NCBI GenBank assembly: GCA_030593665.1
Contig: JAUVGS010000067.1
Location: 1-8,272, forward strand
Length of the DNA stretch: 8,272 bases
Reading direction: 5' to 3'
From: Chitinivibrionales bacterium
Lineage (GTDB): Bacteria; Fibrobacterota; Chitinivibrionia; Chitinivibrionales; JANQEN01
Shown here: positions 1 through 6,378 of the stretch, one piece after another
How positions within the stretch are numbered: position 1 is the stretch's first letter
Layout: every line of letters starts with the position of its first letter
Program-made: the position numbers and the translations under genes
Notes under the pieces: model-generated
The model's input: only the letters and a program-made list of their open reading frames with translations
What the model was told of the DNA's origin: nothing
Database searches by the model: none

Positions 1-27
1 GCGGAGGCAGTCGATTTCAATGGAAAG

Positions 28-100
28 AGGCGGCGGGCGGATTCGAACCGCCGCATAGGGGTTTTGCAGACCCCCGCCTTAACCTCTTGGCTACACCGCC
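28..100 (-). tRNA. tRNA-Cys (anticodon GCA)
   Basis: On the minus strand the sequence folds as a complete cloverleaf. The acceptor stem GGCGGTG pairs with CGCCGCC (one G-U pair), the T-arm is GGCGG-TTCGAAT-CCGCC, and the anticodon loop reads CTGCAAA on a GGGGT/ACCCC stem, giving GCA for cysteine. The discriminator base is U73, which is the known identity base of tRNA-Cys. The CCA tail is not encoded: the next bases are CTT, so CCA must be added by a nucleotidyltransferase. It lies 17 bases downstream of tRNA-Gly on the same strand and is probably in the same transcript. Confidence 0.96.
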
Positions 101-117
101 GTCAAGGTCAGGTCTAC

Positions 118-192
118 TGGAGCGGAAGACGGGATTCGAACCCGCGACAACCACCTTGGCAAGGTGGGGCTCTACCACTGAGCTACTCTCGC
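118..192 (-). tRNA. tRNA-Gly (anticodon GCC), CCA encoded
   Basis: The minus strand shows D-stem GCTC/GAGC, anticodon stem CCACC/GGTGG around loop TTGCCAA (GCC, glycine), T-arm GCGGG-TTCGAAT-CCCGT, discriminator U and an encoded CCA (118-120). The acceptor stem is GCGAGAG against CTTCCGC, which leaves an A4-C69 mismatch next to a G5-U68 wobble. A perfectly paired version would read GCGGAAG. This is the first gene of the Gly-Cys pair, and it differs from its neighbour in encoding CCA. It still looks functional because all other stems are intact. Confidence 0.96.
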
Positions 193-207
193 AAGTGGTA
201 TCAAAAA

Positions 208-234
208 ATAGTATCATTTTGAAGTTAAAGTCAA
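208..234 (-). promoter_or_regulatory. sigma-70-type promoter of the tRNA-Gly/tRNA-Cys pair
   Basis: On the minus strand TTGACT (229-234, 5 of 6 matches to TTGACA) is followed after 15 bases by TACTAT (208-213), preceded by TG one base upstream as in an extended -10 (TGATACTAT). The start of transcription would fall roughly 7-10 bases upstream of the tRNA-Gly 5' end. The 15-base spacer is shorter than optimal, which the extended -10 could offset. Confidence 0.6.
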
Positions 235-270
235 TACTAATAATATACTGCATATCTACTTAAAAAGTTT

Positions 271-307
271 GTAACCGTTCACAGGTCTCGGGTTCAAAGG
301 TTAAAAA
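271..307 (+). repeat. partial copy of an intergenic repeat (GTAACCGTTCA family)
   Basis: GTAACCGTTCACAGG at 271-285 is followed by GGGTTCA (290-296) and GGTTAAAA (299-306). The reverse complement of 3294-3358 begins with the same GTAACCGTTCA, then GGGTTCA, then GGGTTAAAA. The first ten bases are identical, and the first 15 also match the opposite end of that element at 13 of 15 positions. This is best read as a half or decayed copy of the same element. No second end is visible before the coding region at 373. The rest of the 235-372 gap shows no gene and no convincing terminator. Confidence 0.5.
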
Positions 308-372
308 AACGCAGAATGCCCCTCACCCGGATAGTCTTTGTAAAAACCACGAAGCTTACTGTCCAACAACTA

Positions 373-708
373 TTAGTCCGGATTCCAACTCTGCGCAGTG
401 GTGAGAATGAATGTGATAAACGCCATCATACCGAGTGCGGTGCGTACCTGATAGCGATACTTAAAATTGCGTCGAACTATGTTGATTTTTTCTGTCTTCT
501 TTATATCTGATTCCGCTGGTAATTGTGGCAGGGCAAGCGAATCACTCCCGGTTGTATCGGTAATGATATCCTTTTCTATACTATCCTTTTGGGCGGTAAC
601 AAGCATGGTGGAATCTGCGGTAGAATCAACAAGAGTTGTATCCTGACTTTGTGCCATTGAACTTAGGCTAACTAACAATAGCGATATGATAAGGTGTAGT
701 ATTTTCAT
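373..708 (-). CDS. small exported protein with Ser/Thr/Asp-rich linker and C-terminal membrane segment
   Basis: The 111-residue product is not one I recognise. It has a signal peptide (residues 1-20, charged MK then a Leu/Ile-rich core, cleavage plausible after SSMAQ), a low-complexity Asp/Ser/Thr-rich stretch (about 21-68) suited to a flexible periplasmic linker, a basic patch (VRRNFKYRYQVR, 78-89) and a hydrophobic segment (about 90-106) ending in a short polar tail, SWNPD. The layout resembles a small envelope protein anchored by its C-terminus. It starts 6 bases after the gatB TAG with no strong Shine-Dalgarno, so translation may be coupled to gatB. The stop is TAA. The function is unknown. 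It is probably real because of its position, signal peptide and tight spacing. Confidence 0.72.
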   Translation of the reverse strand: MKILHLIISLLLVSLSSMAQSQDTTLVDSTADSTMLVTAQKDSIEKDIITDTTGSDSLALPQLPAESDIKKTEKINIVRRNFKYRYQVRTALGMMAFITFILTTAQSWNPD

Positions 709-714
709 ATGAAA

Positions 715-2139
715 CTATGCCAGCATCTTTGAAAAAAGTGCGCTAATCTCTTTGGGATTACCTTTACCCTTCGTGGCCTTCATTGCCTGCCCCATAAAAA
801 AGGCCATCAATCTCTTTTCCCCGGCATTAAACCGCTCGACCTCCCCGGGATGACCGGCAATAATCGTTTTAACCGTCTCCTCTAAAGCAGAGGTGTCGGA
901 TATCTGTTTCAGCCCCATCTCCTCTATAAGCACTGCTGGTTCTTTACTATCCTCTTCCATGCGGTCAAATACCCTTTTTGCGGCATTTGTTGAAACCGCA
1001 CCTTCTATGACGAGGGTCAATAATACTCCCAGCCGCTGCGGTGTCACTGCAAGCTTATCCACTTCGATCTTTTTCTCTTTGCAGATTCGCAGCACCTCCC
1101 CCATCACCCAGTTTGCAGCCAATTTCGCATCGCTGCAATACGAAAGAATCCCTTCATAATACTCCGCGACAGGACGTGCATCAGTCAAAACCCGTGCATG
1201 TTCGTCACTAAGGCCGTATTGAGCCATAAACCGGGCGTATCGTGCTTTCGGCATCTCGGGCATATGTTGTTTCACCTGTTCCACCCATGAGCTTTCTACC
1301 AGTAACGGTACCAGATCAGGTTCCGGGAAATAACGATAATCATGCGCATCTTCCTTTGACCTGAGTGAATAGGTCGCATTCTTCTGCGCATTCCACTCCA
1401 GTGTCTCCTGTATAACAGTATCACCGGAGGTAATAACATCGACCTGCCGGCTGAATTCATACTCCACGGCTTTCTGCAACGCACGGAATGAGTTAAGGTT
1501 TTTCACCTCGGTTCTCGTACCCAATGCTGTCTGCCCCTTCGGCCGAACAGACAGGTTAACATCAAAACGCATATTCCCCTGTTCCAGATTGCAATCGCAC
1601 ACACCGGTATACTGCAGTATCTGCTTTACTGACTGGCCGTATTCGCATGCCTCTTCCGCGTTTTTCATATCAGGTTCCGATACGATCTCAATAAGGGGGG
1701 TCCCGCACCGGTTATAGTCCAACAGGGAATCAACGTCCTGGTCGTGAATCATCTTGCCTGGATCTTCTTCAATATGTACCCGCGTAATCCCGATCTTTTT
1801 TCCTGAGCCGTTTGCCCTAATCATGATAAACCCATTCCGGCAGATCGGCAGCTCATATTGGGATATCTGATACCCTTTTGGCAAATCTGCATAGAAATAG
1901 TTCTTGCGTGCAAAAATGGATTTTTCCGCAATGGTACAGTTCATGGCCAGCCCGGTAAGGATTGTCTTTTCCACCACGTTACGGTTAAGTACCGGCAGAG
2001 TTCCCGGCAAGCCAAGGCATACCGGACATACGCGCGTGTTCGGCTCACCGCCAAACCCTGATTTACACCGACAGAATATCTTTGTCGCCGTATTCAACTG
2101 TGCATGTATTTCCAGGCCGATTACCGATTCAAATTCCAA
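715..2139 (-). CDS. gatB: Asp-tRNA(Asn)/Glu-tRNA(Gln) amidotransferase subunit B
   Basis: GatB is the tRNA-binding kinase subunit of the GatCAB amidotransferase. It phosphorylates misacylated Glu-tRNA(Gln) or Asp-tRNA(Asn), and ammonia from GatA then converts it to the cognate aminoacyl-tRNA in the cytoplasm. Visible hallmarks are IGLEIH near the N-terminus (7-12), the zinc-type cysteines C23, C25, C38 and C41 (FCRC and VCPVC), the block RKNYFYADLPKGYQISQY (78-95), HIEEDPGK and a DYNRCGTPLIEIVSEPD segment in the catalytic cradle, DYRYFPEPDL, and a YqeY-like helical C-terminal domain ending in GNPKEISALFSKML. The 474-residue length is normal for the family. The start is TTG at 2139, chosen because GGAGGG lies 5 bases upstream and conserved residues begin at once. 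The stop is TAG. gatA and gatC are not in the window; gatB instead sits between two envelope-protein genes. Confidence 0.98.
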   Translation of the reverse strand: MEFESVIGLEIHAQLNTATKIFCRCKSGFGGEPNTRVCPVCLGLPGTLPVLNRNVVEKTILTGLAMNCTIAEKSIFARKNYFYADLPKGYQISQYELPICRNGFIMIRANGSGKKIGITRVHIEEDPGKMIHDQDVDSLLDYNRCGTPLIEIVSEPDMKNAEEACEYGQSVKQILQYTGVCDCNLEQGNMRFDVNLSVRPKGQTALGTRTEVKNLNSFRALQKAVEYEFSRQVDVITSGDTVIQETLEWNAQKNATYSLRSKEDAHDYRYFPEPDLVPLLVESSWVEQVKQHMPEMPKARYARFMAQYGLSDEHARVLTDARPVAEYYEGILSYCSDAKLAANWVMGEVLRICKEKKIEVDKLAVTPQRLGVLLTLVIEGAVSTNAAKRVFDRMEEDSKEPAVLIEEMGLKQISDTSALEETVKTIIAGHPGEVERFNAGEKRLMAFFMGQAMKATKGKGNPKEISALFSKMLA

Positions 2140-2144
2140 CCGAT

Positions 2145-2150
2145 CCCTCC
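2145..2150 (-). promoter_or_regulatory. Shine-Dalgarno of gatB, deciding a TTG start
   Basis: On the minus strand GGAGGG is followed by the five bases ATCGG and then TTG GAA TTT GAA. No ATG fits before the conserved IGLEIH block, so this strong ribosome binding site fixes the TTG start at 2139. Confidence 0.8.
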
Positions 2151-2170
2151 ATTTGTCTTTCGCGCTGCAT

Positions 2171-3235
2171 CTATTCTTTTACCACCCTGAAAGCAATCTC
2201 TTTACCCCGAAGATGGTTTTCACCATAGGTTAAAGCTTCTTCTTCCTGTGTAAACCTTCCGATACGTACTTTATGGAACACGTTACCTTTCACTGTTTCT
2301 TCTTTTATCGTAACATGGCCAAAATCCTTTTTCATTTTTTTATGCAATTTTCGGGCATTCTCAGAAGATCCGAATGCACCGACCTGCAGAGTATAAAAAA
2401 CACCCGATTTTTTTTTCTCCGGCTCCGGTGGCGGTTTCACTTCCTTTGCTTTAGCGGGTTCAGTCGCCTCAATAGTGCCGAAATCCTCGGTTAATTCAAC
2501 ATCTGCTTCTGAAAATGAGGCAGCATTTCCCTTAATTGACTTAAGCAACTCCTTTTCCAGAAGGTCGGGACACTCCTTCCCTATCTGCCCATATAAAATA
2601 GTACTGCGCACTGTATTGCCGCTATGATATGCTGCAAGGCACGCACCTGCTAACGCTGCAACAGCCCATGATTTTTTCTTCGATTCACGGGCTTTATTAA
2701 AACAATTATAGGCATCTTCATATTTACCCTGCTGATAAAAAGCGTTTCCCAGATAATAGCGAGCCCTGTTTGCCGACTTGACATTATCTTCTTTTGACAC
2801 TGTTTCCAACCACAACAACTCAGCAGCACGATTATCACCTTTGTTAAAGATTGCCATAGCTTTCAGGTGCTTAACCGCACCGGCAGGCACCAGTTTTTCA
2901 GCTTTTACAAAGGCCTTTCGCGCGCCGTCATACTCCTCTTTAGCGAAATAATAGCAGCCAAGCCGGTACAATGCTTTTGAACGTAATGAACTCGATGCAG
3001 CTTTATTATCTGCTATGCTTTTGTACAGGTCACATGCCTGTAATCCATTTGTTTCTATTTTAGCATAGGCATATTGAATATCCGGAGAATTCGGGTTTTC
3101 CTTATACGCCCGGCGTATATATTGGCGTGCCTCCTCAAATTTTCCCTGTGAGAGAAGAGTGAGGCCAATAGCGGCATCAGCAGCATAAGTAGATACACTA
3201 AGAAATACGAGAAGAGAAAGAATTGATTGTTTCAT
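2171..3235 (-). CDS. exported TPR protein with C-terminal SPOR domain
   Basis: The 354-residue product starts with a signal peptide (about 1-20, MKQSILSLLVFLSVSTYAAD). It continues with tetratricopeptide-type helical pairs, clearest at about 22-60 (ALxxGKFEEARQYIRRAYKENP type), 86-117 and 157-185 (YYLGNAFYQQGKYEDAYNCFNKA). A Pro/Lys/Glu-rich linker (256-277) leads to a SPOR domain (about 279-353: YTLQVGAFGSSENARKL...VRIGRFTQEEEA). SPOR domains bind denuded glycan strands of peptidoglycan, often at division sites, and TPRs bind protein partners. The inferred role is therefore a periplasmic cell-wall scaffold, partner unknown. It is first in a minus-strand unit, 31 bases before gatB. ATG start at 3235 without an evident Shine-Dalgarno; stop TAG. 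A TATAAT hexamer at 3280-3285 on this strand could be the -10, but no good -35 is seen. Confidence 0.9.
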   Translation of the reverse strand: MKQSILSLLVFLSVSTYAADAAIGLTLLSQGKFEEARQYIRRAYKENPNSPDIQYAYAKIETNGLQACDLYKSIADNKAASSSLRSKALYRLGCYYFAKEEYDGARKAFVKAEKLVPAGAVKHLKAMAIFNKGDNRAAELLWLETVSKEDNVKSANRARYYLGNAFYQQGKYEDAYNCFNKARESKKKSWAVAALAGACLAAYHSGNTVRSTILYGQIGKECPDLLEKELLKSIKGNAASFSEADVELTEDFGTIEATEPAKAKEVKPPPEPEKKKSGVFYTLQVGAFGSSENARKLHKKMKKDFGHVTIKEETVKGNVFHKVRIGRFTQEEEALTYGENHLRGKEIAFRVVKE

Positions 3236-3293
3236 GTATACAAAATAATGAATAGGTTTATATTTTCATCACACTTTTTATTATAAAATTCAT

Positions 3294-3358
3294 GTAACTA
3301 TTCACAGGATGCTAAAATTTTAGATTTTAGATTTTAACCCTGAACCCTGAACGGTTAC
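3294..3358. repeat. 65-bp MITE-like element with inverted ends and 7-bp internal phasing
   Basis: The left end GTAACTATTC (3294-3303) and right end GAACGGTTAC (3349-3358) are inverted repeats with 8 of 10 matches. The interior has a strict 7-base period: TTTTAGA twice (3318-3331), a TTTTAA transition, then CCCTGAA twice (3338-3351). The element is flanked by CAT on both sides (3291-3293 and 3359-3361), a possible 3-base target duplication that could also be chance. A related half copy lies at 271-307. It sits in the divergent gap between the TPR-SPOR gene and mntP, close to both putative promoters. It encodes no protein. Confidence 0.6.
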
Positions 3359-3385
3359 CATTATATATATACTTCCTTATCTCTT

Positions 3386-3413
3386 TTTACTGTATTTTAA
3401 AACATACTATAAC
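3386..3413 (+). promoter_or_regulatory. possible mntP promoter
   Basis: TATAAC (3408-3413) could be a -10, with TTTACT (3386-3391) a poor -35 at a 16-base spacing. The transcript would start only about 10 bases before the start codon region, leaving room for the Shine-Dalgarno but not for a manganese riboswitch of the yybP-ykoY type, and I see none in this gap. AT-rich sequence makes chance matches likely. Confidence 0.25.
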
Positions 3414-3418
3414 ATTAT

Positions 3419-3424
3419 AGAGGA
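3419..3424 (+). promoter_or_regulatory. Shine-Dalgarno of mntP, deciding a TTG start
   Basis: AGAGGA is followed by six bases (AAAATA) and TTG at 3431. The next in-frame ATG codons fall inside or after the first membrane helix, so TTG is the natural start. Confidence 0.7.
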
Positions 3425-3430
3425 AAAATA

Positions 3431-3997
3431 TTGGACTTTTTTACTATTCTTTTTATTTCAGTTGCCCTTGCAATGGATGCCTTTGCCGTGTCAATCGCCA
3501 ACGGCCTCACCATGTGTCCGCTGCATGTAAAAACTGCGTTTGTCTCATCTTTTTTATTTGGATTATTTCAGGCATGTATGCCACTTCTGGGATGGTTTTT
3601 AGGATATCAATTTAAAGGAATCATACAACCGGTTGATCACTGGATTGCTTTTGGTTTACTCAGTTTTATCGGTGGTAAGATGATCTATGAAGCTTTTTTT
3701 CTGGAAAAAGAGAAATCTAAAATACTCACGGTACGGGTACTTCTCATTCTTGCGGTTGCCACGAGTATTGATGCGTTTGCTGTCGGTATTACTTTTGCCG
3801 TGCTCCATATAGCAATTATAAAACCAATTATTATAATCGGGATAATAACTTTTCTCCTCTCTTTTCTGGGTGTATGGATCGGTTGCACGTTTGGAAAAAA
3901 TCTCAGCGGCAAAGCGGAAATCGCAGGCGGGATTATTCTTATCGGGATGGGTGTAAAGCTTTTAGTCGAGCATATATATTTTACACCAACACACTAA
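3431..3997 (+). CDS. mntP: manganese efflux pump MntP
   Basis: The protein belongs to the MntP (former DUF204/YebN) family of inner-membrane exporters that remove excess Mn(II). It has 188 residues, the usual family size, and about six hydrophobic segments. The two halves carry matching signatures, ALAMDAFAVSIANG (12-25) and VATSIDAFAVGITFA (109-123). This repeats the family's internal duplication and places aspartates D16 and D114 within the membrane, consistent with metal coordination. GGKMIYEAF lies at the end of the first half. With the TTG start the first signature aspartate is residue 16, as in known MntP proteins, which supports this start. It is divergent from the TPR-SPOR gene and followed 83 bases later by a HAD phosphatase. 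No Mn riboswitch is seen upstream, so control, if any, is by another route. Confidence 0.95.
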   Translation: MDFFTILFISVALAMDAFAVSIANGLTMCPLHVKTAFVSSFLFGLFQACMPLLGWFLGYQFKGIIQPVDHWIAFGLLSFIGGKMIYEAFFLEKEKSKILTVRVLLILAVATSIDAFAVGITFAVLHIAIIKPIIIIGIITFLLSFLGVWIGCTFGKNLSGKAEIAGGIILIGMGVKLLVEHIYFTPTH

Positions 3998-4050
3998 TCG
4001 TTACTGATGTTTTTTTGCAGTATATTTTTCCGTGCTCATCATCGTCTTCT

Positions 4051-4080
4051 TAATCTTAATCATAATCGTAATCGTAATCT
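4051..4080 (+). repeat. five tandem TAATCN hexamers abutting a start codon
   Basis: TAATCT, TAATCA, TAATCG, TAATCG and TAATCT follow one another without a gap and end at the base before the ATG at 4081. The preceding 4036-4050 is a related trinucleotide run (TCA TCA TCG TCT TCT). The tract fills the position where a Shine-Dalgarno would be and contains none. Confidence 0.85.
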
Positions 4081-4716
4081 ATGAAACAATACACAGCATA
4101 CCTGTTTGACGGCGATGGCACCTTGTATGACACTGCCGAAATGATATATCAATGCTTTTCATATTCCTGTAAAAAATTTGGAAACATTGATGTTAAGCGT
4201 GAAGAGGTGTTTTCGAATATCGGTATACCGCTCCTTCCGCAACTGGAACATTTCCTGGGTCCGTTCTCTGATGAAAAGGCTGCCGAGGTCATAACGGCAC
4301 ACATGGAATACCAGTCAAAAATATATAAGGATTATCTCAAACTCTTTCCCGGGGTTGCGGAAACACTCAAACAATTGAAAAAAAATGGAAAAAAACTGGG
4401 CATCGTTACCTCCCGAAAAACAAAGACGCTCACCCTCTATCTTGAAATCACTGAAATAAAGGATCTGTTTGATGTGTTGATAACACCGGAATCAACCCGG
4501 AGGCATAAACCGGAGCCGGAGCCAGCTCATGCTGCCCTGGAAGAGCTGGATTGTGATGCCTCAGAAACGTTATTTATAGGAGATTCAGTATACGATATCG
4601 CGTGCGGGGCAGGCGCAGGGACTGATACGGCGTTTGTGAGTTGGAGCTATATTCCTATTTCGTCATTAACCGTGCAGCCAACGTATATAATTAACGAAAT
4701 GGGTGAACTACTTTAG
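4081..4716 (+). CDS. HAD-superfamily hydrolase, phosphoglycolate phosphatase-like
   Basis: This is a haloacid-dehalogenase phosphatase of the Gph/PpaX/beta-phosphoglucomutase-like type, 211 residues long. The motifs are in order: I, FDGDGTLYD (nucleophile D10, acid/base D12); a helical cap about 17-85; II, VTSR (T110/S111); III, K143 in HKPEPEP; and IV, GDSVYD (D168 and D172, Mg ligands). The KPxPxP signature is typical of phosphoglycolate phosphatase relatives, but the substrate cannot be read from sequence. The ATG at 4081 is secure: an in-frame TAA at 4075-4077 lies just upstream and motif I begins ten residues in. The leader is a TAATCN repeat without a Shine-Dalgarno. It follows mntP on the same strand and converges on the radical SAM gene. 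The 157-base AT-rich gap after the TAG stop contains only weak hairpins. Confidence 0.92.
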   Translation: MKQYTAYLFDGDGTLYDTAEMIYQCFSYSCKKFGNIDVKREEVFSNIGIPLLPQLEHFLGPFSDEKAAEVITAHMEYQSKIYKDYLKLFPGVAETLKQLKKNGKKLGIVTSRKTKTLTLYLEITEIKDLFDVLITPESTRRHKPEPEPAHAALEELDCDASETLFIGDSVYDIACGAGAGTDTAFVSWSYIPISSLTVQPTYIINEMGELL

Positions 4717-4873
4717 TATTTTAATTCTAAAAGAAAACCCGCTTGATCAGCGACAATAATATTTTTAAATGATTAAGTGCTTAACTTAACGCGCATGCCT
4801 TACTGCGCTGAAACGTACTTAAATACAGTAGAAAGACTTTTTAAAGTGCACTCATTTTTAATAGTATAACCTC

Positions 4874-6328
4874 TCAATTCAAATAAATATTAATTATCAT
4901 CCTTTCTACCCTGTGCCGCGTATATCTGAATTGTGCACGAATCCATTCAACAATACCAACCACATTCTGCCAAAACATCTTTCCAATATAATTGGCGGAT
5001 AAAACAGTTCCCTGCATGCACAACCTGACAATCAGTGTAGACAATGTAATAAAAGGCAGCATCTTTTGCTCCAGAAGTAACACATCGCTCGGCTCAAGGA
5101 GTAATAAATTCTTTAACGGGGGTGTGAATTGTGCCCAGGAAAACTTTTTCGGCAGAAACCTGTGCTTCTGCAACTGCTTTTCCAATGTAGTCCCCGGATA
5201 TACCCGTATCCCGATAGTTGTTGCATAAAAATCAATCACCTCTTTCTTTTTCCGGATATAGGATATATCGCGTAAACAATCATTATAGGTCTGGCCAAGA
5301 TGGCCGAAGGTAAAAAACACCTTTGTCTTTATATCCAGTTTCCTGCACCAGGATAAGACCTGCTCGACCTGTTGCAGTCTAATATTCTTCCCCATCTTTT
5401 TAAGGAGCTGCTCATTCGTTGTTTCCAGCCCCACATCGATTGAGCAGCAGCCGGCATTTCTCATCAGCCTGAGCAGGTCATAATCTACTGTATCCGCACG
5501 GATTTCACATTCCCATAAAAGAGCATAGGGACGTATCATAGTGCAGAAATCAAGGGCATGCGATCTATGAGCGGTAAAGGTACTGTCAAATATCTTCAGT
5601 GCCTGAATCGGTCTATGCGAAAGAATAGCATCTATCTCTTTTTTTACCGAACGTATGCTTCGCAACCGTACTCCGCCGGGAAACATACGCGATGCGGAGC
5701 AAAAGGAGCACCCGGCAGGACAGCCGCGCGAGGTCATAATAAAATCCGCCTCTGCATTATTACAATCAAGGGACATGGAGTAGCCATTATTAAAAAGGTG
5801 GCGTGCCGGAATTGGCAATGCATCAAGGTCATGTATCCGGGTATGATTATTTTCCTTTATCATCCCATCCGAACGATAACATAAGCCTTCCAGCGAAGAA
5901 ATCTCCACAGGCCTGTTTCTGACAAACTTCTCGCAGAGTGCAAGAAATGTATACTCCCCTTCACCTTTAACTATATAGTCTATTTCCGGCACATGCCCAA
6001 GAGTGTCGCGTGCAGTAAACGATGCATGTACCCCGCCATAAACAACAGGCACCTCAGGCAAGACCTCTTTTGATAACCTGGCGGTTAGAAAGCTTCCTTT
6101 GCGCGTCGGGGTTGTGCCGCCTATTCCAATTATTGCCGGTCTCCATAATTCGACATCCCTTCTGTAATCACCTTTATAGTGATTAAAATCAACGACTTTT
6201 ACCGAGTAATGATGTCTCTCCAGCATCGCTGCTATACTTGCAATGCCCAGTGGTATCATAGACTCAAAAAGCTGAATCTGTTCAGCCGGATAGGTTAAAA
6301 GAACATCATATTGATCGCTTGTTCCCAT
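4874..6328 (-). CDS. B12-binding domain radical SAM protein, substrate unknown
   Basis: The 484-residue protein has an N-terminal cobalamin-binding Rossmann domain (about 8-140), with PLGIASIAAMLE, VYGGVHAS (96-103) and VKGEGE (120-125) as in BchE-type enzymes. A radical SAM barrel follows, with the CxxxCxxC cluster motif C203, C207, C210 (SRGCPAGCSFC), FDSTFT (247-252), a CEIRAD strand and DVGLET (298-303). The cobalamin loop reads D47-FN-H50-YK-G53, one residue longer than the canonical DxHxxG, so B12 may be bound without a histidine ligand. Members of this class methylate or rearrange unreactive carbons in lipids, cofactors and natural products. The last 60 residues are basic and hydrophobic and may lie on a membrane. 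ATG at 6328 with AGGAAG just upstream; stop TGA. It is probably transcribed alone now that the upstream gene is broken. Confidence 0.93.
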   Translation of the reverse strand: MGTSDQYDVLLTYPAEQIQLFESMIPLGIASIAAMLERHHYSVKVVDFNHYKGDYRRDVELWRPAIIGIGGTTPTRKGSFLTARLSKEVLPEVPVVYGGVHASFTARDTLGHVPEIDYIVKGEGEYTFLALCEKFVRNRPVEISSLEGLCYRSDGMIKENNHTRIHDLDALPIPARHLFNNGYSMSLDCNNAEADFIMTSRGCPAGCSFCSASRMFPGGVRLRSIRSVKKEIDAILSHRPIQALKIFDSTFTAHRSHALDFCTMIRPYALLWECEIRADTVDYDLLRLMRNAGCCSIDVGLETTNEQLLKKMGKNIRLQQVEQVLSWCRKLDIKTKVFFTFGHLGQTYNDCLRDISYIRKKKEVIDFYATTIGIRVYPGTTLEKQLQKHRFLPKKFSWAQFTPPLKNLLLLEPSDVLLLEQKMLPFITLSTLIVRLCMQGTVLSANYIGKMFWQNVVGIVEWIRAQFRYTRHRVERMIINIYLN

Positions 6329-6351
6329 ATTCTTCCTTTCACTACTTTTCT

Positions 6352-6378
6352 TCTATACGAAATTTGAAGTACAATCAA
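6352..6378 (-). promoter_or_regulatory. possible promoter of the radical SAM gene
   Basis: On the minus strand TTGATT (6373-6378) and TATAGA (6352-6357) are separated by 15 bases, placed 24 bases ahead of the ATG. The spacing is short, so this is a weak candidate. It would let the radical SAM gene be expressed independently of the disrupted gene upstream. Confidence 0.25.

Noticed and set aside
1..27. Possible end of another RNA gene or coding region at the left edge
   Set aside because: Too short to fold or translate convincingly.
893..2233. Plus-strand and alternative minus-strand frames over gatB
   Set aside because: gatB fully explains this stretch with family-wide conserved motifs.
3239..3430. 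yybP-ykoY manganese riboswitch upstream of mntP
   Set aside because: None of the conserved paired core could be found; the gap holds the MITE-like repeat and AT-rich sequence.
4740..4766. Hairpin CGCT-TGATC-AGCG followed by ATTTTT after the HAD gene
   Set aside because: The stem has only four pairs and the T-run begins nine bases later; too weak to call a terminator.
4773..4808. Hairpins TTAAGT/ACTTAA and GCGCA/TGCGC in the convergent gap
   Set aside because: Short stems with no following T-tract in either direction; AT-rich chance pairing is likely.
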